A stretch of DNA of 64,000 bases, taken from the NCBI GenBank assembly GCA_965230485.1, contig CBDDLA010000001.1, positions 2,356,001-2,420,000 on the forward strand. The letters run 5' to 3'. Below, in pieces: positions 8,651 through 16,999 of this stretch. The notes under the pieces are model-generated. The model made no database searches, was not told where the DNA came from, and was given only the letters and a program-made list of their open reading frames with translations. The position numbers and the translations under genes were made by a program. Numbering within the stretch: the stretch's first letter is position 1; every line of letters starts with the position of its first letter. This stretch comes from Putridiphycobacter sp965230485. GTDB lineage: Bacteria > Bacteroidota > Bacteroidia > Flavobacteriales_D > Crocinitomicaceae.

Positions 8651-8941
8651 ATGACAAAAGCAGACATTGTTAGCCAAGTAGCTAACGAAACTGGGATTGA
8701 AAAAGCAGCAGTTCTAGCAACTGTTGAATCTTTCATGAAAAATGTAAAAGGTTCACTTTCAAGTGGGAAAAATGTTTACCTAAGAGGCTTTGGTTCTTTC
8801 ATTGTAAAAAAGAGAGCTGAAAAAACTGGAAGAAACATTTCCAAGAACACTTCCATTATCATTCCAGCGCATAACATTCCTGCGTTTAAACCTGCAAAGA
8901 CTTTTGTAGAAAGCGTTAAAACTAAGGTAAAAGTAAAATAG
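8651..8941 (+). CDS. HU-family DNA-binding protein
   Basis: A 96-residue histone-like protein. The N-terminal helices start MTKADIVSQVANETG, and the beta-arm signature is GFGSFIVKKRAEKTGRN. The core I-P-A-H-N-I-P-A-F-K-P motif precedes a lysine-rich tail (KTKVKVK). Such proteins bend DNA and organise the nucleoid. Its gene is followed by a small ribosomal-type peptide and RNase E/G, an order common in Bacteroidota. A TATTTTTG element at 8609-8616 could be its -7 box, but no good -33 is seen. Confidence 0.95.
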   Translation: MTKADIVSQVANETGIEKAAVLATVESFMKNVKGSLSSGKNVYLRGFGSFIVKKRAEKTGRNISKNTSIIIPAHNIPAFKPAKTFVESVKTKVKVK

Positions 8942-8972
8942 TTGTAAAACTAATATTCTTTTACTACCTTTG
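8942..8972 (+). promoter_or_regulatory. Promoter: TTG (-33) and TACCTTTG (-7), 20-bp spacing
   Basis: TTG at 8942-8944 and TACCTTTG at 8965-8972 match the Bacteroidota consensus TTG-N17-23-TAnnTTTG. It starts directly after the HU stop codon. The predicted transcript begins near 8978, inside the palindrome CTCTAAAATTTAGAG (8975-8989), and meets a terminator hairpin after about 20 nt. Confidence 0.5.
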
Positions 8973-8996
8973 CGCTCTAAAATTTAGAGTAATAAA

Positions 8997-9023
8997 AACT
9001 TCCTGAATTTCAGGAAGTTTTTT
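8997..9023 (+). terminator. Rho-independent terminator or attenuator after HU
   Basis: A 9-bp stem AACTTCCTG / CAGGAAGTT with the loop AATTT, followed by a run of T. It ends the HU message, but it also lies downstream of the promoter at 8942-8972 and 36 bp upstream of the ribosomal-type peptide gene, so it could act as a leader attenuator. Confidence 0.75.
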
Positions 9024-9058
9024 GTTAAGATACATTATTAATATAAAAATTTAAAGCT

Positions 9059-9151
9059 ATGCCAAGCGGAAAAAAGAGAAAGAGACATAAAATGGCTACT
9101 CACAAGAGAAAAAAGAGACTTAGAAAAAACAGGCACAAGAAGAAGAAATAA
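9059..9151 (+). CDS. Tiny basic ribosomal-type protein (mS38/AURKAIP1-COX24-like, 30 aa)
   Basis: A 30-residue, extremely basic peptide (MPSGKKRKRHKMATHKRKKR, then LRKNRHKKKK). It contains the KMxxHKRKKRLRKNRHKKK pattern of the AURKAIP1/COX24 (mitochondrial small-subunit mS38) C-terminal domain. Homologous short peptides sit before RNase E/G in many Bacteroidota genomes and are thought to be small-subunit ribosomal proteins. The ATG at 9059 and the TAA at 9149-9151 are clear. The gene lies 94 bp before rng. Confidence 0.8.
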   Translation: MPSGKKRKRHKMATHKRKKRLRKNRHKKKK

Positions 9152-9180
9152 GTCCTTAATCTTGTAAATAATAAAACTGA

Positions 9181-9206
9181 TACTTAGTAGCGGGTGTTGC
9201 TAAGTA
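9181..9206 (+). promoter_or_regulatory. Hairpin in the leader of the RNase E/G gene
   Basis: TACTTAG (9181-9187) and CTAAGTA (9200-9206) can pair to form a 7-bp stem around the 12-nt loop TAGCGGGTGTTG, 38 bp ahead of the preferred rng start. RNase E controls its own message through leader hairpins in enterobacteria; a similar role here is only a guess. Confidence 0.3.
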
Positions 9207-9244
9207 TTTCTTGTTTTATTATAATTCATATTAAATACCACCGA

Positions 9245-10795
9245 ATGAGTTTTGAGTTAGTTGTTGACGTCAGACCTAAGGGAATCTGGATTGCATTGAT
9301 GCGTGATGGAAAGTTAATTGAGCTTCACGAAGAAAAAATGAACAAAGATTTTATGGTCGGCGATATTTACCTTGGGAAGGTACGTAAGGTTGTACCTAGT
9401 CTTAATGCGGCTTTTGTTGACGTAGGTTATGAAAAAGATGCTTTTTTGCATTATTTAGACCTTGGTCCTCAATTTAAGTCACAGGATAAATATGTTCAGC
9501 AAACACTCCAAGAAAAACAAAAAGTAGCAGACTTACTATATTTTAAACCAGAGGATGATATAGACAAAACGGGGAAAATTAATGATGTTGTTACATCTAC
9601 TCGCCAAGTTTTGGTTCAAGTTGCAAAAGAGCCAATTTCATCTAAAGGGCCTAGGCTGAATGCAGAAATTACTATAGCTGGAAGATTTATTGTCTTGGTC
9701 CCTTTCTCCAACAAAATTTCTGTTTCTCAGAAAATAAAAAATGCTAAGGAGCGAGACAGGTTGCGAGACATCATGCGCGATATACTGCCAAAAAACTTTG
9801 GTGTAATTATTAGAACAGTCGCCGAGGATAAAAAAATATCAGAAATTGATAGTGACCTTAAATCTTTGCTCGACAAGTGGAAATTAATTCATGAAAATTT
9901 AAAAGTTGCTAAACCTCCTAAGCGCATATTAGGAGAATTAAGCAGAGCGTCTTCGTTATTGCGCGACTTACTGAATGATAAATTCACAAAAATTCATATT
10001 AATGACCCAGTATTAAAAGACGAAATGTATGAGTATATTTCATCTATTTCTCCTGGTCAAGAAAAAATACTTTCTCTTTATAAAGGTAAGCTTAACATCT
10101 TTGAACATTTCAACATCCATAAACAAATTAAACTACTGTATGGAAAAAAAGTTCCCTTAGCTTCAGGTGGCTATTTAATTATTGAACATACTGAAGCAAT
10201 GCACGTTGTTGATGTTAATTCAGGAAATAGGTCAGCTAAAGGCGATACCCAAGAGGAAAATGCCTTAGCAGTAAATATGGAATCTGCCGAAGAACTAGCA
10301 AGAGTTTTAAGATTAAGAGACATGGGGGGGATTATTTGTGTTGACTTTATAGACATGCACAAAAAAGAGCACAACAAAATGTTGTTTGAAAAAATGAAAT
10401 CGCTCTTAAAAACTGACCGAGCAAAACACAGCATTATACCACCAAGTAAATTTGGTGTTATGGAAATCACTCGTCAACGTGTTCGCCCAGAGACAAACAT
10501 TGAAACATCTGAAGTTTGTCCTACTTGTGATGGAAGCGGTAAAATTCAGGCTTCAATTATGTTTACCGACGAAATTGAATCATCTCTAGATTATATAATG
10601 ACTCAGGCTAAGGTTAAGAGGTTAACCTTACTGGTTCACCCATATATTGAGACATATTTTACAAAAGGGGTTATTTCAAGACAAGTAAAATGGTTTTTTA
10701 AGTATAAAAAATGGGTGTCTGTTAAACCAGCATCTGCTTACAATTTTTTTGAGTATTCCTTTTTAGATGAAAAAAATAAGAAGATAAACGTTTAG
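9245..10795 (+). CDS. rng: Ribonuclease E/G family protein
   Basis: A 516-residue endoribonuclease for rRNA and mRNA processing. The start is taken as ATG 9245 (MSFELVVDVRPKG); the open frame reaches back 17 codons to a TTG at 9194, but those codons have no family resemblance. An S1 RNA-binding domain occupies about residues 37-130 (VGDIYLGKVRKVVPSLNAAF). The catalytic core includes MHVVDVNSG with the metal-binding aspartate and a second aspartate in GIICVDFIDM. The Zn-link CPTCDGSG joins protomers in the family. The length is that of RNase G-like enzymes without the long RNase E scaffold. Confidence 0.92.
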   Translation: MSFELVVDVRPKGIWIALMRDGKLIELHEEKMNKDFMVGDIYLGKVRKVVPSLNAAFVDVGYEKDAFLHYLDLGPQFKSQDKYVQQTLQEKQKVADLLYFKPEDDIDKTGKINDVVTSTRQVLVQVAKEPISSKGPRLNAEITIAGRFIVLVPFSNKISVSQKIKNAKERDRLRDIMRDILPKNFGVIIRTVAEDKKISEIDSDLKSLLDKWKLIHENLKVAKPPKRILGELSRASSLLRDLLNDKFTKIHINDPVLKDEMYEYISSISPGQEKILSLYKGKLNIFEHFNIHKQIKLLYGKKVPLASGGYLIIEHTEAMHVVDVNSGNRSAKGDTQEENALAVNMESAEELARVLRLRDMGGIICVDFIDMHKKEHNKMLFEKMKSLLKTDRAKHSIIPPSKFGVMEITRQRVRPETNIETSEVCPTCDGSGKIQASIMFTDEIESSLDYIMTQAKVKRLTLLVHPYIETYFTKGVISRQVKWFFKYKKWVSVKPASAYNFFEYSFLDEKNKKINV

Positions 10796-10826
10796 TTTTT
10801 TTTCTTTCCTAAATTAGTCATTTATC

Positions 10827-11306
10827 ATGAATGACAATAAACCTAAGTATTCTCTTATTGAAACTAAGATTAAGCTCGAAGCCTATTGTGCTTATCAAGA
10901 GCGCTGTATTTATGAGATAGAGCAAAAATTATGGCAATGGAAAATACCATTGCAAGATCATAACATTCTGATTTCCGATCTAATTTCAAATAATTTTTTA
11001 AATGAAGAGCGCTTCGCCGAAGCTTATGCAAGCGGTAAATTTAAAATCAAAAAATGGGGTAAGCTAAAAATTAAAGCTCATCTAAAAATGAAGCATATTT
11101 CTGAATTCTCAATTAAAAAGGCTTTGAATCAAATTGACATTAATGAATATCAAAAGACTTTACAACATCTTGCGATCAAAAAGTGGGAACAAGTTAGTGG
11201 TAATCAATGGGAAAAACTAAGCAAACTAAAGCGATATTTAAGCAATAAGGGATACGAATCTAGTCTGCTTGAAGACATTTTTAAGACATATATAGAACAA
11301 AAATGA
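10827..11306 (+). CDS. recX: Regulatory protein RecX
   Basis: A 159-residue, basic, helical protein with RecX-type three-helix repeats. The diagnostic part is ISNNFLNEERFAEAYASGKF, followed by KKWGKLKIKAHLKMKHIS, the family's R/K-W-G-x-x-K-I-x-x-x-L pattern. RecX binds and restrains RecA filaments. No recA gene is nearby, which is usual in Bacteroidota. Its stop overlaps the helicase start (ATGA at 11303-11306), so the two are translationally coupled. Confidence 0.88.
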   Translation: MNDNKPKYSLIETKIKLEAYCAYQERCIYEIEQKLWQWKIPLQDHNILISDLISNNFLNEERFAEAYASGKFKIKKWGKLKIKAHLKMKHISEFSIKKALNQIDINEYQKTLQHLAIKKWEQVSGNQWEKLSKLKRYLSNKGYESSLLEDIFKTYIEQK

Positions 11307-12418
11307 ACAGTTTCAAAAACTTAGGTATTCATCCTGATTTAGTAATGCGACTAAATGAGCTAGGCATCAAAGAACCAAGTCCAATCCAACAAGAAACAAT
11401 TCCATTCCTTGTTAAAAAAGGAGGTGATTTTATAGGTATGGCACATACCGGTACAGGAAAAACAGCAGCTTATGGCTTACCGCTCCTACAAAAAATTAAT
11501 ATTAACAGCACAAAAATTCAAGGGCTAGTATTAGCTCCAACAAGGGAATTAGTTCAGCAAATCGCTAAAGCTCTCTTTAAATATACAAAGTATTTTAAGC
11601 CCATATATACAATGGGCGTATATGGTGGACCCAATTTAGAAAAACAAATTGCCTCTTTAAAAAAGCCTACACATATTATTGTTGCTACTCCGGGGAGACT
11701 AATAGATTTAATAAATCGGAAAAAACTGGACTTATCTTATCTAAAATATTTGGTTTTAGATGAAGCAGACGAAATGCTTAAATTAGGATTTAGAGAAGAT
11801 TTAAATTTTATTCTTACTGCCTCTGGAGACAGAATTGACAAATGGTTATTTTCTGCAACAATGCCTAACGATATTGAAAAGCTTATACAACAACATCTGC
11901 ATTATCATGCTAAAAGAGTACTTATCTCTATGAATAATATTGTGAACGCTAATATTAGACATGAGTATATCATTTGTAAGGTCAATGAAAAGCTGAACAC
12001 ACTTGTTCAATTTTTAAAAAAGAATAATGATGATCATGCTATTGTATTTTGTAGGACAAAAAAATCGACAATATTTCTTGTTAAACAACTTATTTCTAAA
12101 GGCTTTGAATGTCAACCTATACATGGAGATATGGCTCAGGTTGATAGAGATAAGACAATGAGGGCATTCAGAAACCATTCTTTTCAACTACTGATTTCAA
12201 CAGACGTATCGGCCAGAGGAATTAATATTGACGATTTAAACTATATTGTTCATTATGAAATGCCTAGTCAAATAGAATATTACACTCATAGAAGCGGAAG
12301 AACGGCTCGGGGAGGAAAAAAAGGTTTGTCTTTAGCTCTGGTAGATGAAAAAGAGCTAAAGTATCTTAAATCTATAAGTATATCTTTGTCATTTCATATA
12401 GAGGAGACTCTTATTTAA
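11303..12418 (+). CDS. DEAD-box RNA helicase
   Basis: A 371-residue RNA helicase with all core motifs: Q motif region (FKNLGI, then EPSPIQQETIP), Walker A AHTGTGKTAA, motif Ia APTRELVQQ, TPGRLIDL, the DEAD box LDEADEM, SAT in FSATMP, VFCRTKKS, STDVSARGIN, and the arginine fingers HRSGRTARGG. It is short and ends soon after motif VI, with no basic tail, so it is a minimal DEAD-box protein. It is coupled to recX. The likely role is RNA unwinding in ribosome assembly or mRNA turnover. Confidence 0.93.
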   Translation: MNSFKNLGIHPDLVMRLNELGIKEPSPIQQETIPFLVKKGGDFIGMAHTGTGKTAAYGLPLLQKININSTKIQGLVLAPTRELVQQIAKALFKYTKYFKPIYTMGVYGGPNLEKQIASLKKPTHIIVATPGRLIDLINRKKLDLSYLKYLVLDEADEMLKLGFREDLNFILTASGDRIDKWLFSATMPNDIEKLIQQHLHYHAKRVLISMNNIVNANIRHEYIICKVNEKLNTLVQFLKKNNDDHAIVFCRTKKSTIFLVKQLISKGFECQPIHGDMAQVDRDKTMRAFRNHSFQLLISTDVSARGINIDDLNYIVHYEMPSQIEYYTHRSGRTARGGKKGLSLALVDEKELKYLKSISISLSFHIEETLI

Positions 12419-12524
12419 TATTTTTTAAGAATTATTACTCATTTATTAATCAATATTTTACAATATTTTGTTTATCTTATGGCAAAAAAGAATAAACAAA
12501 ATGCTACATTGACATTTTTTATTG

Positions 12525-12532
12525 TAAATTTG
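12525..12532 (+). promoter_or_regulatory. Candidate -7 element TAAATTTG upstream of dxs
   Basis: TAAATTTG ends 17 bp before the dxs ATG, in the 130-bp AT-rich gap after the helicase. The nearest TTG (12509-12511) is only 13 bp away, shorter than the normal spacing, so the -33 element is doubtful. Confidence 0.35.
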
Positions 12533-12549
12533 TCTTAAACACATCTCCT

Positions 12550-14490
12550 ATGAGCAAGTACCAAGCAGGTCCTTTTCTTGAGCAAATCAATTTACCCAAA
12601 GACTTAAGAGAAAAGTTCAAGATTGAAGACCTTACACAAGTTTCTGATGAGGTTCGTCAGTATATCATAGACGTCATTTCCGAAATCGGCAATTCGCATT
12701 TTGGTGCGAGTTTAGGGGTTGTTGAACTCACAGTCGCCCTTCATTACGTTTTTAATACACCATATGACCAGCTGGTTTGGGATGTAGGGCATCAAGCCTA
12801 TGGGCACAAACTTTTGACTGGTAGACGAAATATTTTTCATACCAACAGGCTTTATGGAGGAATGTCAGGTTTCCCAAAAAGAAGTGAAAGCGAGTACGAC
12901 ACTTTTGGTGTTGGTCATAGTTCAACATCAATTTCTGGTGCTCTGGGAATGGCTATGGCCAGTAAGTATAAAAAAGAGGATGATAGACAACACATTGCTG
13001 TAATAGGAGATGGATCAATGACTGCGGGTCTCGCATTCGAAGGTTTAAATCAGGCAGGGTATACTAATCCTAATATGCTAATTGTTTTGAATGACAATTG
13101 TATGTCAATAGATCCAAATGTAGGAGCGCTTAAAGAATACTTAACAGATATTACAACTTCACACACCTATAATAAAGTAAAGGATGATGTTTGGAATTTG
13201 CTTGGCAAGGTGTCAAAATTTGGTCCAAATGCTCAAGCCATTGCCTCAAAAATCAGCACGGCTTTAAAAGGCACATTACTCAAACAAAGTAATTTATTTG
13301 AAGCTTTAAATCTTCGTTATTTTGGCCCTGTAGACGGACATGATGTTGTAGGGTTAGTTAACATATTAGAAGATTTAAAAGATATTCCAGGACCTAAAAT
13401 TCTGCATATTGTAACAACAAAAGGCAAAGGCTATCAGCCTGCAGAGGATGGAGACACTACTAAATGGCATGCACCAGGTATATTCAATAAAGATACAGGA
13501 GAAATTATAAAAATAGTTCCTAAGTCCCCCCAACCACCAAAATTTCAAGAGGTATTTGGACACACCATTGTTGAGCTTGCAGAAAAGAATGATAAAATAA
13601 TGGGAATTACGCCCGCTATGCCAACTGGGTGCTCATTGAATATAATGATGAAGGCTATGCCCGACCGTGCTTTTGATGTTGGAATTGCTGAACAACATGC
13701 CGTTACATTTTCTGCTGGGTTGGCCACGCAAGGTATGATTCCTTTTTGCAATATTTACTCGTCATTTATGCAGCGTGCCTATGATCAGGTTCTCCATGAT
13801 GTTGCCATTCAAAATTTAAATGTAGTGTTTTGCTTAGATAGGGGTGGTTTGGTTGGCGCTGATGGCGCTACTCATCACGGAGCTTATGATTTATCATACA
13901 TGAGGTCTATCCCGAATATGACCGTTTCTTCTCCTATGAATGAGGCTGAACTAAGAAACTTAATGTATACAGCCCAATTGGATAACCAAGGTCCTTTTAC
14001 TATCAGATATCCACGAGGAGCTGGTGTGATGGCTAAATGGAAAACTCCTATTGAGGAGATAAAAGTGGGTACAGGAAGAAAAATCAAGTCTGGTGAGGAT
14101 ATCGCATTTTTGACGATTGGTCCCATTGGAAACCTGACTATTAAAGCATGCGAAACACTCGAAAAAGAAGGAATATCTGCAGCGCATTACGATTTGCGTT
14201 TTGTCAAACCTCTGGATGAAACGTTACTTCATGAAGTATTTTCTAAATTTAAAAAAGTAATCACCGTTGAAGATGGTTGTATAATGGGAGGAATGGGTTC
14301 AGCTGTACTAGAGTTTATGGCCGACAACCAATACTCATGTCAAGTTGTGAGGTTAGGTATTCCAGATTCATATATCCAGCATGGAACGCAAGCAGAGCTA
14401 TATAAAGAATGTGGCTATGATGCCAACTCTATGGTGGCTGCAGCAAGAAAAATTATTGACAAAGAACAAAAACTAACGATTAGTAAATAA
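12550..14490 (+). CDS. dxs: 1-deoxy-D-xylulose-5-phosphate synthase
   Basis: A 646-residue thiamine-diphosphate enzyme that joins pyruvate and glyceraldehyde 3-phosphate in the first step of the methylerythritol phosphate (MEP) isoprenoid pathway. The TPP-binding segment GDGSMTAGLAFEGLNQAG leads to the ND pair in VLNDNCMSI. The pyrimidine-domain glutamate is in DVGIAEQHAVTFSAGLA, and the C-terminal transketolase domain follows (DLRFVKPLDE). WDVGHQAYGHK and GVGHSSTSISGALGMA are also DXS hallmarks. Length is normal. It is followed 8 bp later by tpx. Confidence 0.96.
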   Translation: MSKYQAGPFLEQINLPKDLREKFKIEDLTQVSDEVRQYIIDVISEIGNSHFGASLGVVELTVALHYVFNTPYDQLVWDVGHQAYGHKLLTGRRNIFHTNRLYGGMSGFPKRSESEYDTFGVGHSSTSISGALGMAMASKYKKEDDRQHIAVIGDGSMTAGLAFEGLNQAGYTNPNMLIVLNDNCMSIDPNVGALKEYLTDITTSHTYNKVKDDVWNLLGKVSKFGPNAQAIASKISTALKGTLLKQSNLFEALNLRYFGPVDGHDVVGLVNILEDLKDIPGPKILHIVTTKGKGYQPAEDGDTTKWHAPGIFNKDTGEIIKIVPKSPQPPKFQEVFGHTIVELAEKNDKIMGITPAMPTGCSLNIMMKAMPDRAFDVGIAEQHAVTFSAGLATQGMIPFCNIYSSFMQRAYDQVLHDVAIQNLNVVFCLDRGGLVGADGATHHGAYDLSYMRSIPNMTVSSPMNEAELRNLMYTAQLDNQGPFTIRYPRGAGVMAKWKTPIEEIKVGTGRKIKSGEDIAFLTIGPIGNLTIKACETLEKEGISAAHYDLRFVKPLDETLLHEVFSKFKKVITVEDGCIMGGMGSAVLEFMADNQYSCQVVRLGIPDSYIQHGTQAELYKECGYDANSMVAAARKIIDKEQKLTISK

Positions 14491-14498
14491 ATCTACTT

Positions 14499-15008
14499 AT
14501 GGCATCTATTACTTTAAAAGGAAATCCTATAGAAACGTCGGGAGAATTACCTGAAGTTGGCAGCAAAGCTAAGCCATTTAAACTTATTAAAACTGACCTA
14601 AGTCCTGCATCACTTGACAGTTTCAAAGGTGAAAAGCTTGTTTTGAATGTTTTCCCGAGCGTAGATACAGGGACTTGTGCAAAATCAGTCAGAAAATTTA
14701 ATGAGTCTGCTTCAAACCTCAAAAATGCTAAGGTTTTATGTATTTCAAGTGATTTGCCTTTTGCCCAAAACCGTTTTTGTGGCGCTGAGGGTATCGAAAA
14801 TGTGATTATGTTATCTGATTATGCAACAAGCCAGTTTGGAAAAGATTATGGCTTAGAAATGATTAATGGGCCTTTGTTTAACTTACATAGTAGAGCAATT
14901 ATTGTAATTGATTCTGAAGGAACTATAGTACATACAGAGCAAGTAAAAGAAATTGTTGATGAGCCTAATTATGATCAAGCTTTATCAGCATTAGAATCCT
15001 GTAACTAA
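14499..15008 (+). CDS. tpx: Thiol peroxidase Tpx (atypical 2-Cys peroxiredoxin)
   Basis: A 169-residue peroxiredoxin that reduces hydrogen and alkyl peroxides. The peroxidatic cysteine is in SVDTGTCAKSVRKFN and the resolving cysteine in SDLPFAQNRFCGAEGIENV, exactly the Tpx pattern. The N-terminus ITLKGNPIETSGELPEVG is also typical. It lies 8 bp after dxs; in this order it may protect the iron-sulfur enzymes later in the MEP pathway, though that is inference. Cytoplasmic, since no signal peptide is present. Confidence 0.95.
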   Translation: MASITLKGNPIETSGELPEVGSKAKPFKLIKTDLSPASLDSFKGEKLVLNVFPSVDTGTCAKSVRKFNESASNLKNAKVLCISSDLPFAQNRFCGAEGIENVIMLSDYATSQFGKDYGLEMINGPLFNLHSRAIIVIDSEGTIVHTEQVKEIVDEPNYDQALSALESCN

Positions 15009-15035
15009 TTTATATCAATTATCCTTTATGGATGG

Positions 15036-15962
15036 TTAATAAAAGGTTGAGGGGTTTATCGACAGATTATAATACAACTTTCCTTTCTTTGGTAATTCAG
15101 AGTCCTTAAAAGTATAAATGCCTCCATCATCTTTTAACATGGGAATATGCATTAATTGACGCTTAACCATATTATCTGTATAGAAGGGCATATCGTGAAG
15201 CCATTTATTTTGGATAGTGTGTCTTATTTTTTCTGAATTAATTCCTAAATCAATTCTTCCTGTTTGATAAAATTGACTTGCATAGTCAAATTGCAAGCTC
15301 AATATTCCAAGTGATTTATCACCGTAAGTAGATCGATCTTGACTACGATAACCAAATCGGGCCGGATACCCGGCGTCATCAGTTACCTTTGTACAAGAAG
15401 AATAATCTCCAGTGTATAGCTGAATGTTAATCCCAAACTTATAATTTTTAATTCGATAACTTAATTTGAAGCCTCCTGTTCTAAACCTATCTCTCCATCC
15501 CTTTCCTGCTCCAAATAAATCATTTTCAGTCAAAACAGATAAATTCTCGAAACTAAAAGCGAATAGTCCTGTTGATTGGCTGGTTCCCTGCCAATCAAAA
15601 TAGTACTGATAGGCATACCCAATACTATACGAATGTGGCAAGTTGATGTCCGAAAGGCTTATGTATGGGTTTGCCGTATTATCTTTTTTTCCAATTCCAA
15701 AATGTGCGCCTAATCCCAATTTTATTTCCGGCGTTTTTAATTGAACACCCCAGCTTGAAAAGTTATAATAACAGCCAACAAACGTATTGCCTTGAATAAA
15801 TTCATAATTTGAATTAAAATCAAATTGTAACCCAATACGTTTTACTTCATTACCAAAATCAACCGATATTCCAATTTTAAAATTAAACTCCTGTGCAAAG
15901 CTCAAAGAGTCTAAAATTGATAACAAAAATAACAAAACAAAGTTTCTAACAGTCAAAGTCAT
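15036..15962 (-). CDS. Exported outer-membrane-like beta protein
   Basis: A 308-residue protein with a signal peptide ending in LSFAQ. The mature part alternates short beta strands rich in Phe, Tyr and Gly (FKIGISVDFGNEVKRIGLQF, FVGCYYNFSSWGVQL), as in outer-membrane barrels. The segment AGKGWRDRFRTGGFKLSYRI and the following YKFGINIQLYTGD look like a Bacteroidota family sometimes labelled polymorphic toxin type 23, a label I would not take as proof of toxicity: there is no delivery or immunity gene next to it. Transcribed convergently to tpx. Function unknown. Confidence 0.55.
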   Translation of the reverse strand: MTLTVRNFVLLFLLSILDSLSFAQEFNFKIGISVDFGNEVKRIGLQFDFNSNYEFIQGNTFVGCYYNFSSWGVQLKTPEIKLGLGAHFGIGKKDNTANPYISLSDINLPHSYSIGYAYQYYFDWQGTSQSTGLFAFSFENLSVLTENDLFGAGKGWRDRFRTGGFKLSYRIKNYKFGINIQLYTGDYSSCTKVTDDAGYPARFGYRSQDRSTYGDKSLGILSLQFDYASQFYQTGRIDLGINSEKIRHTIQNKWLHDMPFYTDNMVKRQLMHIPMLKDDGGIYTFKDSELPKKGKLYYNLSINPSTFY

Positions 15963-16106
15963 TGTTTATCAGAAAGTTAAGCCCTAATTAGCCTCTCTTC
16001 GAATAAAGCCATCTCAGCGCAGCTCATATTTTTTTGAATGGAATTTACGTATAGACAAAAATAACGGCTGAAAACGGCTTATATTGCGAAAACAGACATG
16101 CCATTA

Positions 16107-16994
16107 CTATATAACGTTATTCTGTTCCTTCTGTAGTATGTAAATTTGGGATGAATAGGTTCCCTCTCTGGCCTTAAGGTTTGATTTAAGCCCAGTCATA
16201 AATGCTCTGATTAAATTCCCCTCTTTATACTTTTCACTTAGCATAGACACATAATAAGAATCAAACTTCATTGGCAAAATCTCCTTAAGTTCAATTCCAA
16301 CACCACTAAATAATCTTTTTATATCGTTTGGAGTAAAATGATACAGGTGAATCGGCAAGTCATAAGCAGCCCAAAACTCTTTGTACTTGGAAGCGTCATA
16401 ACTTAACCTGTTTGGAACTGCAACAATCAAAGTTCCATCATCTTTTAAAACCTTTGCAATTTGAATAACATCTTGCTTAAGGTTATAAACATGTTCTAAC
16501 ACATGCCACATTGTAATAATGTCTTGAGAATTTGGTTCGAGAGAGTATAGATCTTCTATTGGAGAGAGCTTCAATTTATGACTTTTAGCAGAAATAGCCC
16601 TGGCATCAGCGTCAGGCTCCAAACCAGTAACTTTAAAACCCGATTCCAAAAGTGCCTGTGCAAAATGTCCTGTTCCTGCTCCAATGTCTAATGCGTTTTT
16701 TCCATTAGCAAACTTTTTTACTAATCTGATTTTTTGTTTTAGTGTGTGTTTTCTGACAACATGATAAATGCGATTTATTAGCCCTTTTTTAGATGACGTG
16801 TGGCTGACATAGCTTTCAGCCTTATAGTATGATCCTATTTTATCAATTTCAGGGATAGGGTTAGTAAACTGAAAACCGCAGTTATTACACGCAACAATAT
16901 TGAAAGATTTTTTACTGACTGTATGATCTATTCCCTCTAATACTTTGGTGAAAGAATTATTACCACAAATTGGACAATTATTTAGTGTATTCAT
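16107..16994 (-). CDS. Class I SAM-dependent methyltransferase with N-terminal zinc ribbon
   Basis: A 295-residue protein. The N-terminus carries a treble-clef pair (CPICGNNSF and ACNNCGFQF), and the methyltransferase fold starts with motif I LDIGAGTGHFAQALLESGF near residue 95, followed by VTGLEPDADARA, and ITMWHVLEHVYNL, the typical post-motif of the Methyltransf_23 group. The zinc ribbon plus this fold is common in sugar or lipid-linked intermediate methylases, but the substrate cannot be told. It is 5 bp downstream of mnmG and thus in the mnmG-ybeY-DUF4175 operon. Confidence 0.82.
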   Translation of the reverse strand: MNTLNNCPICGNNSFTKVLEGIDHTVSKKSFNIVACNNCGFQFTNPIPEIDKIGSYYKAESYVSHTSSKKGLINRIYHVVRKHTLKQKIRLVKKFANGKNALDIGAGTGHFAQALLESGFKVTGLEPDADARAISAKSHKLKLSPIEDLYSLEPNSQDIITMWHVLEHVYNLKQDVIQIAKVLKDDGTLIVAVPNRLSYDASKYKEFWAAYDLPIHLYHFTPNDIKRLFSGVGIELKEILPMKFDSYYVSMLSEKYKEGNLIRAFMTGLKSNLKAREGTYSSQIYILQKEQNNVI

Positions 16995-16999
16995 ATTTT

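Noticed and set aside
12381..12388. TATCTTTG, a perfect -7 element
   Set aside because: It lies inside the end of the helicase gene, 160 bp from dxs, with a better-placed element at 12525; probably codon usage.
15036..15962. Possible toxin (polymorphic toxin type 23 label)
   Set aside because: It is an exported beta-barrel-like protein with no immunity gene or delivery domain nearby, so I do not claim a toxin system.
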